Shown here: positions 12,322 to 24,400 of the stretch, in pieces
Layout: the number at the start of each line of letters is the position of its first letter
How positions within the stretch are numbered: the stretch's first letter is position 1
DNA from: Leptasterias polaris
Lineage: Eukaryota > Echinodermata > Asteroidea > Forcipulatida > Asteriidae
Assembly (NCBI GenBank): GCA_037783415.1
Contig: JAZGTN010000150.1
Coordinates: 558,001 to 622,000, forward strand
DNA length: 64,000 bases
Reading direction: 5' to 3'
Translations under genes and position numbers: made by a program
Notes under the pieces: model-generated
What the model was told of the DNA's origin: nothing
What the model saw: the letters and a program-made list of their open reading frames with translations, nothing else
Databases searched by the model: none

Positions 12322-12343
12322 GTAACAACATTTTTCTCTCTGG
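12322..12343 (+). other. Hypervariable tract after the donor-like GTAA
   Basis: The bases between GTAA and TCTCTGG differ far more between L copies than the rest of the monomer. I count about 15 versions, including CAACATTTTTC, CAAAATTTTTC, CTACATTTTTC, AAAAGAAATTA and AAACAAAAATT. Despite this the length is fixed, apart from two copies one base shorter. A-rich versions occur only between about 12 and 29 kb. Confidence 0.85.
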
Positions 12344-12393
12344 CATGCTGTGATCAGGAGTTATTTTCAACCGTAGATTTAACTTTATTTCAG
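12322..12393 (+). other. 72-bp intron-like segment in L
   Basis: The segment begins CAG|GTAAC and ends TTTAACTTTATTTCAG|GG, so it has a donor, a branch-point-like TTTAAC, a short pyrimidine tract and an acceptor at normal invertebrate spacing. Each L has it 224 bases after the monomer start. GTAA and the terminal AG are kept in all copies I compared. The length is 72 bp except in two copies with a 1-base deletion. Seventy-two is divisible by three, so the flanking frame is open with or without removal. Whether it is ever spliced cannot be told from sequence. Confidence 0.5.
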
Positions 12394-12431
12394 GGTCTCA
12401 ACGTTTTCCGCAGGCACAATTTCTTAGCCTT

Positions 12432-12440
12432 TTTTAAAAC
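12432..12440 (+). repeat. Right 9-bp direct repeat flanking the L insert
   Basis: Second TTTTAAAAC, followed by the S-like TTTCGTTTTCTTTGGGG. Some L copies have one T fewer and one A more here (TTTTTAAAAAC), and the L at 3814 and 9765 have TTTTTTTTAAC. Confidence 0.75.
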
Positions 12441-15400
12441 TTTCGTTTTCTTTGGGGAGGGGTGACTCTCTGGCCGCTAGCGCCCTCTAGAAATGTCTCT
12501 CCGCCCCAAGAATTCGGCCACATGACCCCTTGCACTTGACCTACAAGTGGTGTAAAATTTGTGCCAATCCAAAAATGATGTCAGGTTGATTTGAGCGTAC
12601 TTACTTTGAATTTGCTTTGAATTTGCTTGAAAACTTCTCATTTTCTTTGGGTAGGGGTGACTCTCTGGCCGCTAGCGCCGTCTAGAAATGTCTCTCCGCC
12701 CCAATAATTCGGCCACATGACCCCTTGAACTTGACCTACGAGTGGTGTAAAATTTGTGCCAATCCAAAAATGATGTCAGGTTGATTTGACGATGCTTACT
12801 TCGAATTTGTTTTAAAACAGCTCGTTCAACTGAAGTCGCTATTGCGTCGACTTCGGATGGTCCCCGCTCGCTGGTAATTTGCGGTATGAAGATGGCGCCT
12901 GCTGGCCCTCACATTCTGATTTTCGGATTTGGGAGTATTCAGTGAAGAATCAGGTAAAAAAGAAATTATCTCTGGCATGCTGTGATCAGGAGTTATTTTC
13001 AACTGTAGATTTAACTTTATTTCAGGGTCTCAACGTTTTCCGCAGGCACTATTTCTTAGCCTTTTTTAAAACTTTCATTTTCTTTGGGTAGGGGTGACTC
13101 TCTGGCCGCTAGCGCCCTCTAGAAATGTCTCTCCGCCCCAAGAATTCGGCCACATGACCCCTAGAACTTGACCTTCGAGTGGTGTAAATTTTGTGCCAAT
13201 CCAAAAATGATGTCAGGTTGATTTGACCGTGCTTACTTCGAATTTGTTTTAAAACAGCTCGTTCAACTGAAGTCGCTATTGCGTCGACTTCGGATGGTCC
13301 CCGCTCGCTGGTAATTTGCGGTATGAAGATGGCGCCTGCTGGCCCTCACATTCTGATTTTCTGATTTGGGAGTATTCAGGGAAGAATCAGGTAACAACAT
13401 TTTTCTCTCTGGCATGCTGTGATCAGGAGTTATTTTCAACCGTAGATTTAACTTTATTTCAGGGTCTCAACGTTTTCCGCAGGCACAATTTCTTAGCCTT
13501 TTTTAAAACTTTCGTTTTCTTTGGGGAGGGGTGACTCTCTGGCCGCTAGCGCCCTCTAGAAATGTCTCTCCGCCCCAAGAATTCGGCCACATGACCCCTT
13601 GCACTTGACCTACAAGTGGTGTAAAATTTGTGCCAATCCAAAAATGATGTCAGGTTGATTTGAGCGTACTTACTTTGAATTCGCTTTGAATTTGCTTGAA
13701 AACTTCTCATTTTCTTTGGGTAGGGGTGACTCTCTGGCCGCTAGCGCCGTCTAGAAATGTCTCTCCGCCCCAAGAATTCGGCCACATGACCCCTTGAACT
13801 TGACCTACGAGTGGTGTAAAATTTGTGCCAATCCAAAAATGATGTCAGGTTGATTTGACGATGCTTACTTCGAATTTGTTTTAAAACAGCTCGTTCAACT
13901 GAAGTCGCTATTGCGTCGACTTCGGATGGTCCCCGCTCGCTGGTAATTTGCGGTATGAAGATGGCGCCTGCTGGCCCTCACATTCTGATTTTCGGATTTG
14001 GGAGTATTCAGTGAAGAATCAGGTAAACAAAAATTTATCTCTGGCATGCTGTGATCAGGAGTTATTTTCAACTGTAGATTTAACTTTATTTCAGGGTCTC
14101 AACGTTTTCCGCAGGCACTATTTCTTAGCCTTTTTTAAAACTTTCATTTTCTTTGGGTAGGGGTGACTCTCTGGCCGCTAGCGCCCTCTAGAAATGTCTC
14201 TCCGCCCCAAGAATTCGGCCACATGACCCCTTGAACTTGACCTACAAGTGGTGTAAAATTTGTGCCAATCCAAAAATGATGTCAGGTTGATTTGAGCGTA
14301 CTTACTTTGAATTTGCTTTGAATTTGCTTGAAAACTTCTCATTTTCTTTGGGTAGGGGTGACTCTCTGGCCGCTAGCGCCCTCTAGAAATGTCTCTCCGC
14401 CCCAAGAATTCGGCCACATGACCCCTTGAACTTGACCTACGAGTGGTGTAAAATTTGTGCCAATCCAAAAATGATGTCAGGTTGATTTGACCATGCTTAC
14501 TTCGAATTTGTTTTAAAACAGCTCGTTCAACTGAAGTCGCTATTGCGTCGACTTCGGATGGTCCCCGCTCGCTGGTAATTTGCGGTATGAAGATGGCGCC
14601 TGCTGGCCCTCACATTCTGATTTTCGGATTTGGGAGTATTCAGGGAAGAATCAGGTAACAACATTTTTCTCTCTGGCATGCTGTGATCAGGAGTTATTTT
14701 CAACCGTAGATTTAACTTTATTTCAGGGTCTCAACGTTTTCCGCAGGCACAATTTCTTAGCCTTTTTAAAAACTTTCGTTTTCTTTGGGTAGGGGTGACT
14801 CTCTGGCTGCTAGCGCCGTCTAGAAATGTCTCTCCGCCCCAAGAATTCGGCCACATGACCCCTTGAACTTGACCTACGAGTGGTGTAAAATTTGTGCCAA
14901 TCCAAAAATGATGTCAGGTTGATTTGAGCGTACTTACTTTGAATTTGCTTTGAATTTGCTTGAAAACTTCTCATTTTCTTTGGGTAGGGGTGACTCTCTG
15001 GCCGCTAGCGCCGTCTAGAAATGTCTCTCCGCCCCAAGAATTCGGCCACATGACCCCTAGAACTTGACCTTCGAGTGGTGTAAATTTTGTGCCAATCCAA
15101 AAATGATGTCAGGTTGATTTGACCGTGCTTACTTCGAATTTGTTTTAAAACAGCTCGTTCAACTGAAGTCGCTATTGCGTCGACTTCGGATGGTCCCCGC
15201 TCGCTGGTAATTTGCGGTATGAAGATGGCGCCTGCTGGCCCTCACATTCTGATTTTCTGATTTGGGAGTATTCAGGGAAGAATCAGGTAACAACATTTTT
15301 CTCTCTGGCATGCTGTGATCAGGAGTTATTTTCAACCGTAGATTTAACTTTATTTCAGGGTCTCAACGTTTTCCGCAGGCACAATTTCTTAGCCTTTTTT

Positions 15401-18400
15401 AAAACTTTCGTTTTCTTTGGGGAGGGGTGACTCTCTGGCCGCTAGCGCCCTCTAGAAATGTCTCTCCGCCCCAAGAATTCGGCCACATGACCCCTTGCAC
15501 TTGACCTACAAGTGGTGTAAAATTTGTGCCAATCCAAAAATGATGTCAGGTTGATTTGAGCGTACTTACTTTGAATTTGCTTTGAATTTGCTTGAAAACT
15601 TCTCATTTTCTTTGGGTAGGGGTGACTCTCTGGCCGCTAGCGCCGTCTAGAAATGTCTCTCCGCCCCAATAATTCGGCCACATGACCCCTTGAACTTGAC
15701 CTACGAGTGGTGTAAAATTTGTGCCAATCCAAAAATGATGTCAGGTTGATTTGACGATGCTTACTTCGAATTTGTTTTAAAACAGCTCGTTCAACTGAAG
15801 TCGCTATTGCGTCGACTTCGGATGGTCCCCGCTCGCTGGTAATTTGCGGTATGAAGATGGCGCCTGCTGGCCCTCACATTCTGATTTTCGGATTTGGGAG
15901 TATTCAGTGAAGAATCAGGTAAAAAATAAATTATCTCTGGCATGCTGTGATCAGGAGTTATTTTCAACTGTAGATTTAACTTTATTTCAGGGTCTCAACG
16001 TTTTCCGCAGGCACTATTTCTTAGCCTTTTTTAAAACTTTCATTTTCTTTGGGTAGGGGTGACTCTCTGGCCGCTAGCGCCCTCTAGAAATGTCTCTCCG
16101 CCCCAAGAATTCGGCCACATGACCCCTAGAACTTGACCTTCGAGTGGTGTAAATTTTGTGCCAATCCAAAAATGATGTCAGGTTGATTTGACCGTGCTTA
16201 CTTCGAATTTGTTTTAAAACAGCTCGTTCAACTGAAGTCGCTATTGCGTCGACTTCGGATGGTCCCCGCTCGCTGGTAATTTGCGGTATGAAGATGGCGC
16301 CTGCTGGCCCTCACATTCTGATTTTCGGATTTGGGAGTATTCAGGGAAGAATCAGGTAACAACATTTTTCTCTCTGGCATGCTGTGATCAGGAGTTATTT
16401 TCAACCGTAGATTTAACTTTATTTCAGGGTCTCAACGTTTTCCGCAGGCACAATTTCTTAGCCTTTTTAAAAACTTTCGTTTTCTTTGGGTAGGGGTGAC
16501 TCTCTGGCCGTTAGCGCCGTCTACAAATGTCTCTCCGCCCCAAGAATTCGGCCACATGACCCCTATAACTTGACCTTCGAGTGGTGTAAATTTTGTGCCA
16601 ATCCAAAAATGATGTCAGGTTGATTTGACCGTGCTTACTTCGAATTTGTTTTAAAACAGCTCGTTCAACTGAAGTCGCTATTGCGTCGACTTCGGATGGT
16701 CCCCGCTCGCTGGTAATTTGCGGTATGAAGATGGCGCCTGCTGGCCCTCACATTCTGATTTTCTGATTTGGGAGTATTCAGGGAAGAATCAGGTAACAAC
16801 ATTTTTCTCTCTGGCATGCTGTGATCAGGAGTTATTTTCAACCGTAGATTTAACTTTATTTCAGGGTCTCAACGTTTTCCGCAGGCACAATTTCTTAGCC
16901 TTTTTTAAAACTTTCGTTTTCTTTGGGGAGGGGTGACTCTCTGGCCGCTAGCGCCCTCTAGAAATGTCTCTCCGCCCCAAGAATTCGGCCACATGACCCC
17001 TTGCACTTGACCTACAAGTGGTGTAAAATTTGTGCCAATCCAAAAATGATGTCAGGTTGATTTGAGCGTACTTACTTTGAATTTGCTTTGAATTTGCTTG
17101 AAAACTTCTCATTTTCTTTGGGTAGGGGTGACTCTCTGGCCGCTAGCGCCGTCTAGAAATGTCTCTCCGCCCCAAGAATTCGGCCACATGACCCCTTGAA
17201 CTTGACCTACGAGTGGTGTAAAATTTGTGCCAATCCAAAAATGATGTCAGGTTGATTTGACGATGCTTACTTCGAATTTGTTTTAAAACAGCTCGTTCAA
17301 CTGAAGTCGCTATTGCGTCGACTTCGGATGGTCCCCGCTCGCTGGTAATTTGCGGTATGAAGATGGCGCCTGCTGGCCCTCACATTCTGATTTTCGGATT
17401 TGGGAGTATTCAGTGAAGAATCAGGTAAACAAAAATTTATCTCTGGCATGCTGTGATCAGGAGTTATTTTCAACTGTAGATTTAACTTTATTTCAGGGTC
17501 TCAACGTTTTCCGCAGGCACTATTTCTTAGCCTTTTTTAAAACTTTCATTTTCTTTGGGTAGGGGTGACTCTCTGGCCGCTAGCGCCCTCTAGAAATGTC
17601 TCTCCGCCCCAAGAATTCGGCCACATGACCCCTTGAACTTGACCTACAAGTGGTGTAAAATTTGTGCCAATCCAAAAATGATGTCAGGTTGATTTGAGCG
17701 TACTTACTTTGAATTTGCTTTGAATTTGCTTGAAAACTTCTCATTTTCTTTGGGTAGGGGTGACTCTCTGGCCGCTAGCGCCCTCTAGAAATGTCTCTCC
17801 GCCCCAAGAATTCGGCCACATGACCCCTTGAACTTGACCTACGAGTGGTGTAAAATTTGTGCCAATCCAAAAATGATGTCAGGTTGATTTGACCATGCTT
17901 ACTTCGAATTTGTTTTAAAACAGCTCGTTCAACTGAAGTCGCTATTGCGTCGACTTCGGATGGTCCCCGCTCGCTGGTAATTTGCGGTATGAAGATGGCG
18001 CCTGCTGGCCCTCACATTCTGATTTTCGGATTTGGGAGTATTCAGGGAAGAATCAGGTAACAACATTTTTCTCTCTGGCATGCTGTGATCAGGAGTTATT
18101 TTCAACCGTAGATTTAACTTTATTTCAGGGTCTCAACGTTTTCCGCAGGCACAATTTCTTAGCCTTTTTAAAAACTTTCGTTTTCTTTGGGTAGGGGTGA
18201 CTCTCTGGCTGCTAGCGCCGTCTAGAAATGTCTCTCCGCCCCAAGAATTCGGCCACATGACCCCTTGAACTTGACCTACGAGTGGTGTAAAATTTGTGCC
18301 AATCCAAAAATGATGTCAGGTTGATTTGAGCGTACTTACTTTGAATTTGCTTTGAATTTGCTTGAAAACTTCTCATTTTCTTTGGGTAGGGGTGACTCTC

Positions 18401-18464
18401 TGGCCGCTAGCGCCGTCTAGAAATGTCTCTCCGCCCCAAGAATTCGGCCACATGACCCCTAGAA

Positions 18465-18901
18465 CTTGACCTTCGAGTGGTGTAAATTTTGTGCCAATCC
18501 AAAAATGATGTCAGGTTGATTTGACCGTGCTTACTTCGAATTTGTTTTAAAACAGCTCGTTCAACTGAAGTCGCTATTGCGTCGACTTCGGATGGTCCCC
18601 GCTCGCTGGTAATTTGCGGTATGAAGATGGCGCCTGCTGGCCCTCACATTCTGATTTTCTGATTTGGGAGTATTCAGGGAAGAATCAGGTAACAACATTT
18701 TTCTCTCTGGCATGCTGTGATCAGGAGTTATTTTCAACCGTAGATTTAACTTTATTTCAGGGTCTCAACGTTTTCCGCAGGCACAATTTCTTAGCCTTTT
18801 TAAAAACTTTCGTTTTCTTTGGGTAGGGGTGACTCTCTGGCCGTTAGCGCCGTCTACAAATGTCTCTCCGCCCCAAGAATTCGGCCACATGACCCCTATA
18901 A
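18465..18901 (+). repeat. Chimeric L monomer
   Basis: The left half has the TTTTCTGATTT marker of the 72-codon subtype. The right half has TTTTTAAAAAC and GGGTAGGGG of another subtype, and the following arm has CGTTAGCGCCGTCTAC. The switch lies between about 18660 and 18797 and fits recombination or gene conversion between subtypes. Confidence 0.7.
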
Positions 18902-21039
18902 CTTGACCTTCGAGTGGTGTAAATTTTGTGCCAATCCAAAAATGATGTCGGGTTGATTTGACCGTGCTTACTTCGAATTTGTTTTAAAACAGCTCGTTCA
19001 ACTGAAGTCGCTATTGCGTCGACTTCGGATGGTCCCCGCTCGCTGGTAATTTGCGGTATGAAGATGGCGCCTGCTGGCCCTCACATTCTGATTTTCTGAT
19101 TTGGGAGTATTCAGGGAAGAATCAGGTAACAACATTTTTCTCTCTGGCATGCTGTGATCAGGAGTTATTTTCAACCGTAGATTTAACTTTATTTCAGGGT
19201 CTCAACGTTTTCCGCAGGCACAATTTCTTAGCCTTTTTTAAAACTTTCGTTTTCTTTGGGGAGGGGTGACTCTCTGGCCGCTAGCGCCCTCTAGAAATGT
19301 CTCTCCGCCCCAAGAATTCGGCCACATGACCCCTTGCACTTGACCTACAAGTGGTGTAAAATTTGTGCCAATCCAAAAATGATGTCAGGTTGATTTGAGC
19401 GTACTTACTTTGAATTTGCTTTGAATTTACTTGAAAACTTCTCATTTTCTTTGGGTAGGGGTGACTCTCTGGCCGCTAGCGCCGTCTAGAAATGTCTCTC
19501 CGCCCCAATAATTCGGCCACATGACCCCTTGAACTTGACCTACGAGTGGTGTAAAATTTGTGCCAATCCAAAAATGATGTCAGGTTGATTTGACGATGCT
19601 TACTTCGAATTTGTTTTAAAACAGCTCGTTCAACTGAAGTCGCTATTGCGTCGACTTCGGATGGTCCCCGCTCGCTGGTAATTTGCGGTATGAAGATGGC
19701 GCCTGCTGGCCCTCACATTCTGATTTTCGGATTTGGGAGTATTCAGTGAAGAATCAGGTAAAAAAGAAATTATCTCTGGCATGCTGTGATCAGGAGTTAT
19801 TTTCAACTGTAGATTTAACTTTATTTCAGGGTCTCAACGTTTTCCGCAGGCACTATTTCTTAGCCTTTTTTAAAACTTTCATTTTCTTTGGGTAGGGGTG
19901 ACTCTCTGGCCGCTAGCGCCCTCTAGAAATGTCTCTCCGCCCCAAGAATTCGGCCACATGACCCCTAGAACTTGACCTTCGAGTGGTGTAAATTTTGTGC
20001 CAATCCAAAAATGATGTCAGGTTGATTTGACCGTGCTTACTTCGAATTTGTTTTAAAACAGCTCGTTCAACTGAAGTCGCTATTGCGTCGACTTCGGATG
20101 GTCCCCGCTCGCTGGTAATTTGCGGTATGAAGATGGCGCCTGCTGGCCCTCACATTCTGATTTTCGGATTTGGGAGTATTCAGGGAAGAATCAGGTAACA
20201 ACATTTTTCTCTCTGGCATGCTGTGATCAGGAGTTATTTTCAACCGTAGATTTAACTTTATTTCAGGGTCTCAACGTTTTCCGCAGGCACAATTTCTTAG
20301 CCTTTTTAAAAACTTTCGTTTTCTTTGGGTAGGGGTGACTCTCTGGCCGTTAGCGCCGTCTACAAATGTCTCTCCGCCCCAAGAATTCGGCCACATGACC
20401 CCTATAACTTGACCTTCGAGTGGTGTAAATTTTGTGCCAATCCAAAAATGATGTCAGGTTGATTTGACCGTGCTTACTTCGAATTTGTTTTAAAACAGCT
20501 CGTTCAACTGAAGTCGCTATTGCGTCGACTTCGGATGGTCCCCGCTCGCTGGTAATTTGCGGTATGAAGATGGCGCCTGCTGGCCCTCACATTCTGATTT
20601 TCTGATTTGGGAGTATTCAGGGAAGAATCAGGTAACAACATTTTTCTCTCTGGCATGCTGTGATCAGGAGTTATTTTCAACCGTAGATTTAACTTTATTT
20701 CAGGGTCTCAACGTTTTCCGCAGGCACAATTTCTTAGCCTTTTTTAAAACTTTCGTTTTCTTTGGGGAGGGGTGACTCTCTGGCCGCTAGCGCCCTCTAG
20801 AAATGTCTCTCCGCCCCAAGAATTCGGCCACATGACCCCTTGCACTTGACCTACAAGTGGTGTAAAATTTGTGCCAATCCAAAAATGATGTCAGGTTGAT
20901 TTGAGCGTACTTACTTTGAATTTGCTTTGAATTTGCTTGAAAACTTCTCATTTTCTTTGGGTAGGGGTGACTCTCTGGCCGCTAGCGCCGTCTAGAAATG
21001 TCTCTCCGCCCCAAGAATTCGGCCACATGACCCCTTGAA

Positions 21040-21475
21040 CTTGACCTACGAGTGGTGTAAAATTTGTGCCAATCCAAAAATGATGTCAGGTTGATTTGAC
21101 GATGCTTACTTCGAATTTGTTTTAAAACAGCTCGTTCAACTGAAGTCGCTATTGCGTCGACTTCGGATGGTCCCCGCTCGCTGGTAATTTGCGGTATGAA
21201 GATGGCGCCTGCTGGCCCTCACATTCTGATTTTCGGATTTGGGAGTATTCAGTGAAGAATCAGGTAAAAAAAATTTATCTCTGGCATGCTGTGATCAGGA
21301 GTTATTTTCAACTGTAGATTTAACTTTATTTCAGGGTCTCAATGTTTTCCGCAGGCACTATTTCTTAGCCTTTTTTAAAACTTTCATTTTCTTTGGGTAG
21401 GGGTGACTCTCTGGCCGCTAGCGCCCTCTAGAAATGTCTCTCCGCCCCAAGAATTCGGCCACATGACCCCTTGAA
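21040..21475 (+). repeat. L monomer with 1-base deletion
   Basis: The A-rich tract after GTAA (21264 onward) is one base shorter than in other copies, so this L is 436 bp and the 70-codon frame is broken. It also has CAATGTTTTCC for CAACGTTTTCC. Its counterpart at 17201 is intact. Confidence 0.88.
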
Positions 21476-24400
21476 CTTGACCTACAAGTGGTGTAAAATT
21501 TGTGCCAATCCAAAAATGATGTCAGGTTGATTTGAGCGTACTTACTTTGAATTTGCTTTGAATTTGCTTGAAAACTTCTCATTTTCTTTGGGTAGGGGTG
21601 ACTCTCTGGCCGCTAGCGCCCTCTAGAAATGTCTCTCCGCCCCAAGAATTCGGCCACATGACCCCTTGAACTTGACCTACGAGTGGTGTAAAATTTGTGC
21701 CAATCCAAAAATGATGTCAGGTTGATTTGACCATGCTTACTTCGAATTTGTTTTAAAACAGCTCGTTCAACTGAAGTCGCTATTGCGTCGACTTCGGATG
21801 GTCCCCGCTCGCTGGTAATTTGCGGTATGAAGATGGCGCCTGCTGGCCCTCACATTCTGATTTTCGGATTTGGGAGTATTCAGGGAAGAATCAGGTAAAA
21901 AAAAATTTCTCTCTGGCATGCTGTGATCAGGAGTTATTTTCAACCGTAGATTTAACTTTATTTCAGGGTCTCAACGTTTTCCGCAGGCACTATTTCTTAG
22001 CCTTTTTTAAAACTTTCATTTTCTTTGGGTAGGGGTGACTCTCTGGCCGCTAGCGCCGTCTAGAAATGTCTCTCCGCCCCAAGAATTCGGCCACATGACC
22101 CCTTGAACTTGACCTACGAGTGGTGTAAAATTTGTGCCAATCCAAAAATGATGTCAGGTTGATTTGAGCGTACTTACTTTGAATTTGCTTTGAATTTGCT
22201 TGAAAACTTCTCATTTTCTTTGGGTAGGGGTGACTCTCTGGCCACTTGCGCCGTCTAGAAATGTCTCTCCGCCCCAAGAATTCGGCCACATGACCCCTTG
22301 AACTTGACCTACGAGTGGTGTAAAATTTGTGCCAATCCAAAAATGATGTCAGGTTGATTTGAGCGTACTTACTTTGAATTTGCTTTGAATTTGCTTGAAA
22401 ACTTCTCATTTTCTTTGGGTAGGGGTGACTCTCTGGCCCCTAGCGCCGTATAGAAATGTCTCTCCGCTCCAAGAATTCGGCCACATGACCACTAGAACTT
22501 GACCTTCGAGTGGTGTAAATTTTGTGCCAATCCAAAAATGATGTCAGGTTGAATTGACCGTGCTTACTTCGAATTTGTTTTAAAACAGCTCGTTCAACTG
22601 AAGTCGCTATTGCGTCGACTTCGGATGGTCCCCGCTCGCTGGTAATTTGCGGTATGAAGATGGCGCCTGCTGGCCCTCACATTCTGATTTTCGGATTTGG
22701 GAGTATTCAGGGAAGAATCAGGTAACAAAATTTCTCTCTCTGGCATGCTGTGATCAGGAGTTATTTTCAACCGTAGATTTAACTTTATTTCAGGGTCTCA
22801 ACGTTTTCCGCAGGCACTATTTCTTAGCCTTTTTTAAAACTTTCATTTTCTTTCGGTAGGGGTGACTCTCTGGCCGCTAGCGCCCTCTAGAAATGTCTCT
22901 CCGCCCCAAGAATTCGGCCACATGACCCCTTGAAATTGACCTACGAGTGGTGTAAACTTTGTGCCAATCCAAAAATGATGTCAGGTTGATTTGAGCGTAC
23001 TTACTTTGAATTTGCTTTGAATTTGCTTGAAAACTTCTCAATTTCTTTGGGTAGGGGTGACTCTCTGGCCGCTAGCGCCGTCTAGAAATGTCTCTCCGCC
23101 CCAAGAATTCGGCCACATGACCACTAGAACTTGACCTTCGAGTGGTGTAAATTTTGTGCCAATCCAAAAATGATGTCAGGTTGATTTGACCGTGCTTACT
23201 TCGAATTTGTTTTAAAACAGCTCGTTCAACTGAAGTCGCTATTGCGTCGACTTCGGATGGTCCCCGCTCGCTGGTAATTTGCGGTATGAAGATGGCGCCT
23301 GCTGGCCCTCACATTCTGATTTTCGGATTTGGGAGTATTCAGGGAAGAATCAGGTAACAACATTTTTCTCTCTGGCATGCTGTGATCAGGAGTTATTTTC
23401 AACCGTAGATTTAACTTTATTTCAGGGTCTCAACGTTTTCCGCAGGCACAATTTCTTAGCCTTTTTTAAAACTTTCGTTTTCTTTGGGTAGGGGTGACTC
23501 TCTGGCCGCTAGCGCCCTCTAGAAATGTCTCTCCGCCCCAAGAATTCGGCCACATGACCCCTTGCACTTGACCTACAAGTGGTGTAAAAATTGTGCCAAT
23601 CCAAAAATGATGTCAGATTGATTTGAGCGTACTTACTTTGAATTTGCTTTGAATTTGCTTGAAAACTTCTCATTTTCTTTGGGTAGGGGTGACTCTCTGG
23701 CCGCTAGCGCCGTCTAGAAATGTCTCTCCGCCCCAAGAATTCGGCCACATGACCCCTTGAACTTGACCTACGAGTGGTGTAAAATTTGTGCCAATCCAAA
23801 AATGATGTCAGGTTGATTTGACGATGCTTACTTCGAATTTGTTTTAAAACAGCTCGTTCAACTGAAGTCGCTATTGCGTCGACTTCGGATGGTCCCCGCT
23901 CGCTGGTAATTTGCGGTATGAAGATGGCGCCTGCTGGCCCTCACATTCTGATTTTCGGATTTGGGAGTATTCAGTGAAGAATCAGGTAAAACAAAAATTC
24001 TCTCTGGCATGCTGTGATCAGGAGTTATTTTCAACTGTAGATTTAACTTTATTTCAGGGTCTCAACGTTTTCCGCAGGCACTATTTCTTAGCCTTTTTTA
24101 AAACTTTCATTTTCTTTGGGTAGGGGTGACTCTCTGGCCGCTAGCGCGGTCTAGAAATGTCTCTCCGCCCCAAGAATTCGGTCACATGACCCCTTGAACT
24201 TGACCTACGAGTAGTGTAAAATGTGTGCCAATCCAAAATTTATGTCAGGTTGATTTGAGCGTACTTACTTTGAATTTGCTTTGAATTTGCTTGAAAACTT
24301 CTCATTTTCTTTGGGTAGGGGTGACTCTCTGGCCGCTAGCGCCGTCTAGAAATGTCTCTCCGCCCCAAGAATTCGGCCACATGACCCCTTGAACTTGACC

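Larger units (their letters stand above)
12187..12440 (+). other. L-specific insert, origin unknown
   Basis: About 254 bp that turns an S into an L. It contains a stem-loop, an exon-like stretch, a 72-bp GT...AG segment and a second short exon-like stretch. I see no terminal inverted repeats, no poly-A tail, no pol III A/B boxes and no transposase or reverse-transcriptase coding. It could be a captured gene fragment or a degenerate non-autonomous element. It is richer in CpG than the S core. I do not recognise its source. Confidence 0.7.
12247..12465 (+). pseudogene. Repeated exon-like open frame in L, probably not a gene
   Basis: This is the 72-codon form of a frame present in almost every L, usually as 70 codons. 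It opens at TTG, not ATG, and continues upstream without a start to an in-frame TGA in the left part of the insert. Residues near the start read LRYEDGACWPSHSDF, then IWEYSGKNQ; the intron-like segment is read as a low-complexity linker, and GLNVFRRH follows. The frame ends in the S-like right arm. No family is recognised. This copy has a premature-looking CTG for CGG change at codon 16 (L for R) and GGGGAGGGG in place of GGGTAGGGG, which extends the frame by two codons. I consider it a remnant of captured coding DNA or chance. Confidence 0.35.
12098..12534 (+). repeat. Reference L monomer, 437 bp
   Basis: The left arm (about 80 bp) and right arm (about 94 bp) match S. The middle 254 bp is absent from S. 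With the middle removed, the arms realign with the 184-bp S form with only a few substitutions and a 1-base gap. Every L holds the same insert in the same orientation at the same site. Left arms come in two forms, one with TTCGAG and AAATTTTG, and one with S-like TACGAG and AAAATTTG. Confidence 0.93.
11029..22107 (+). repeat. L-rich zone with 3402/3839-bp higher-order period
   Basis: L starts: 11029, 11661, 12098, 12730, 13167, 13799, 14431, 15063, 15695, 16132, 16569, 17201, 17833, 18465, 18902, 19534, 19971, 20408, 21040, 21671. Consecutive starts are 437 bp apart (no S) or about 632 bp apart (one S); only the first gap follows two S. Three L subtypes rotate: one with CACAATTTC and TTTTTAAAAAC, one with TTTTCTGATTT and GGGGAGGGG, and one with CAGTGAAG plus an A-rich tract. 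About 13.2-15.4 kb repeats at 16.6-18.8 kb (offset 3402), and 15.2-18.0 kb repeats at 19.0-21.9 kb (offset 3839, one L longer). About 11.8-12.9 kb also matches 18.6-19.7 kb. Confidence 0.88.

Noticed and set aside
12187..12440. SINE, MITE or other named mobile element
   Set aside because: No terminal inverted repeats, A/B boxes or poly-A end were found. The 9-bp direct repeats alone do not identify an element, and TTTTAAAAC is low in complexity.
12187..12440. CENP-B box
   Set aside because: I searched by eye for the TTCG...CGGGA pattern and found no match in L or S, so centromere identity is not supported by this motif.
12098..12534. Excess of 6-bp palindromes in L (TTCGAA, GTCGAC, GGCGCC, GCATGC, TGATCA, AACGTT)
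   Set aside because: About seven are expected by chance in 437 bp, so the number seen is not a clear excess.
22050..22409. Minus-strand 119-codon repeat protein
   Set aside because: It arises only where the GCCACTTGCG variant removes a stop between two S monomers. The 195-bp period alone keeps the frame in register.
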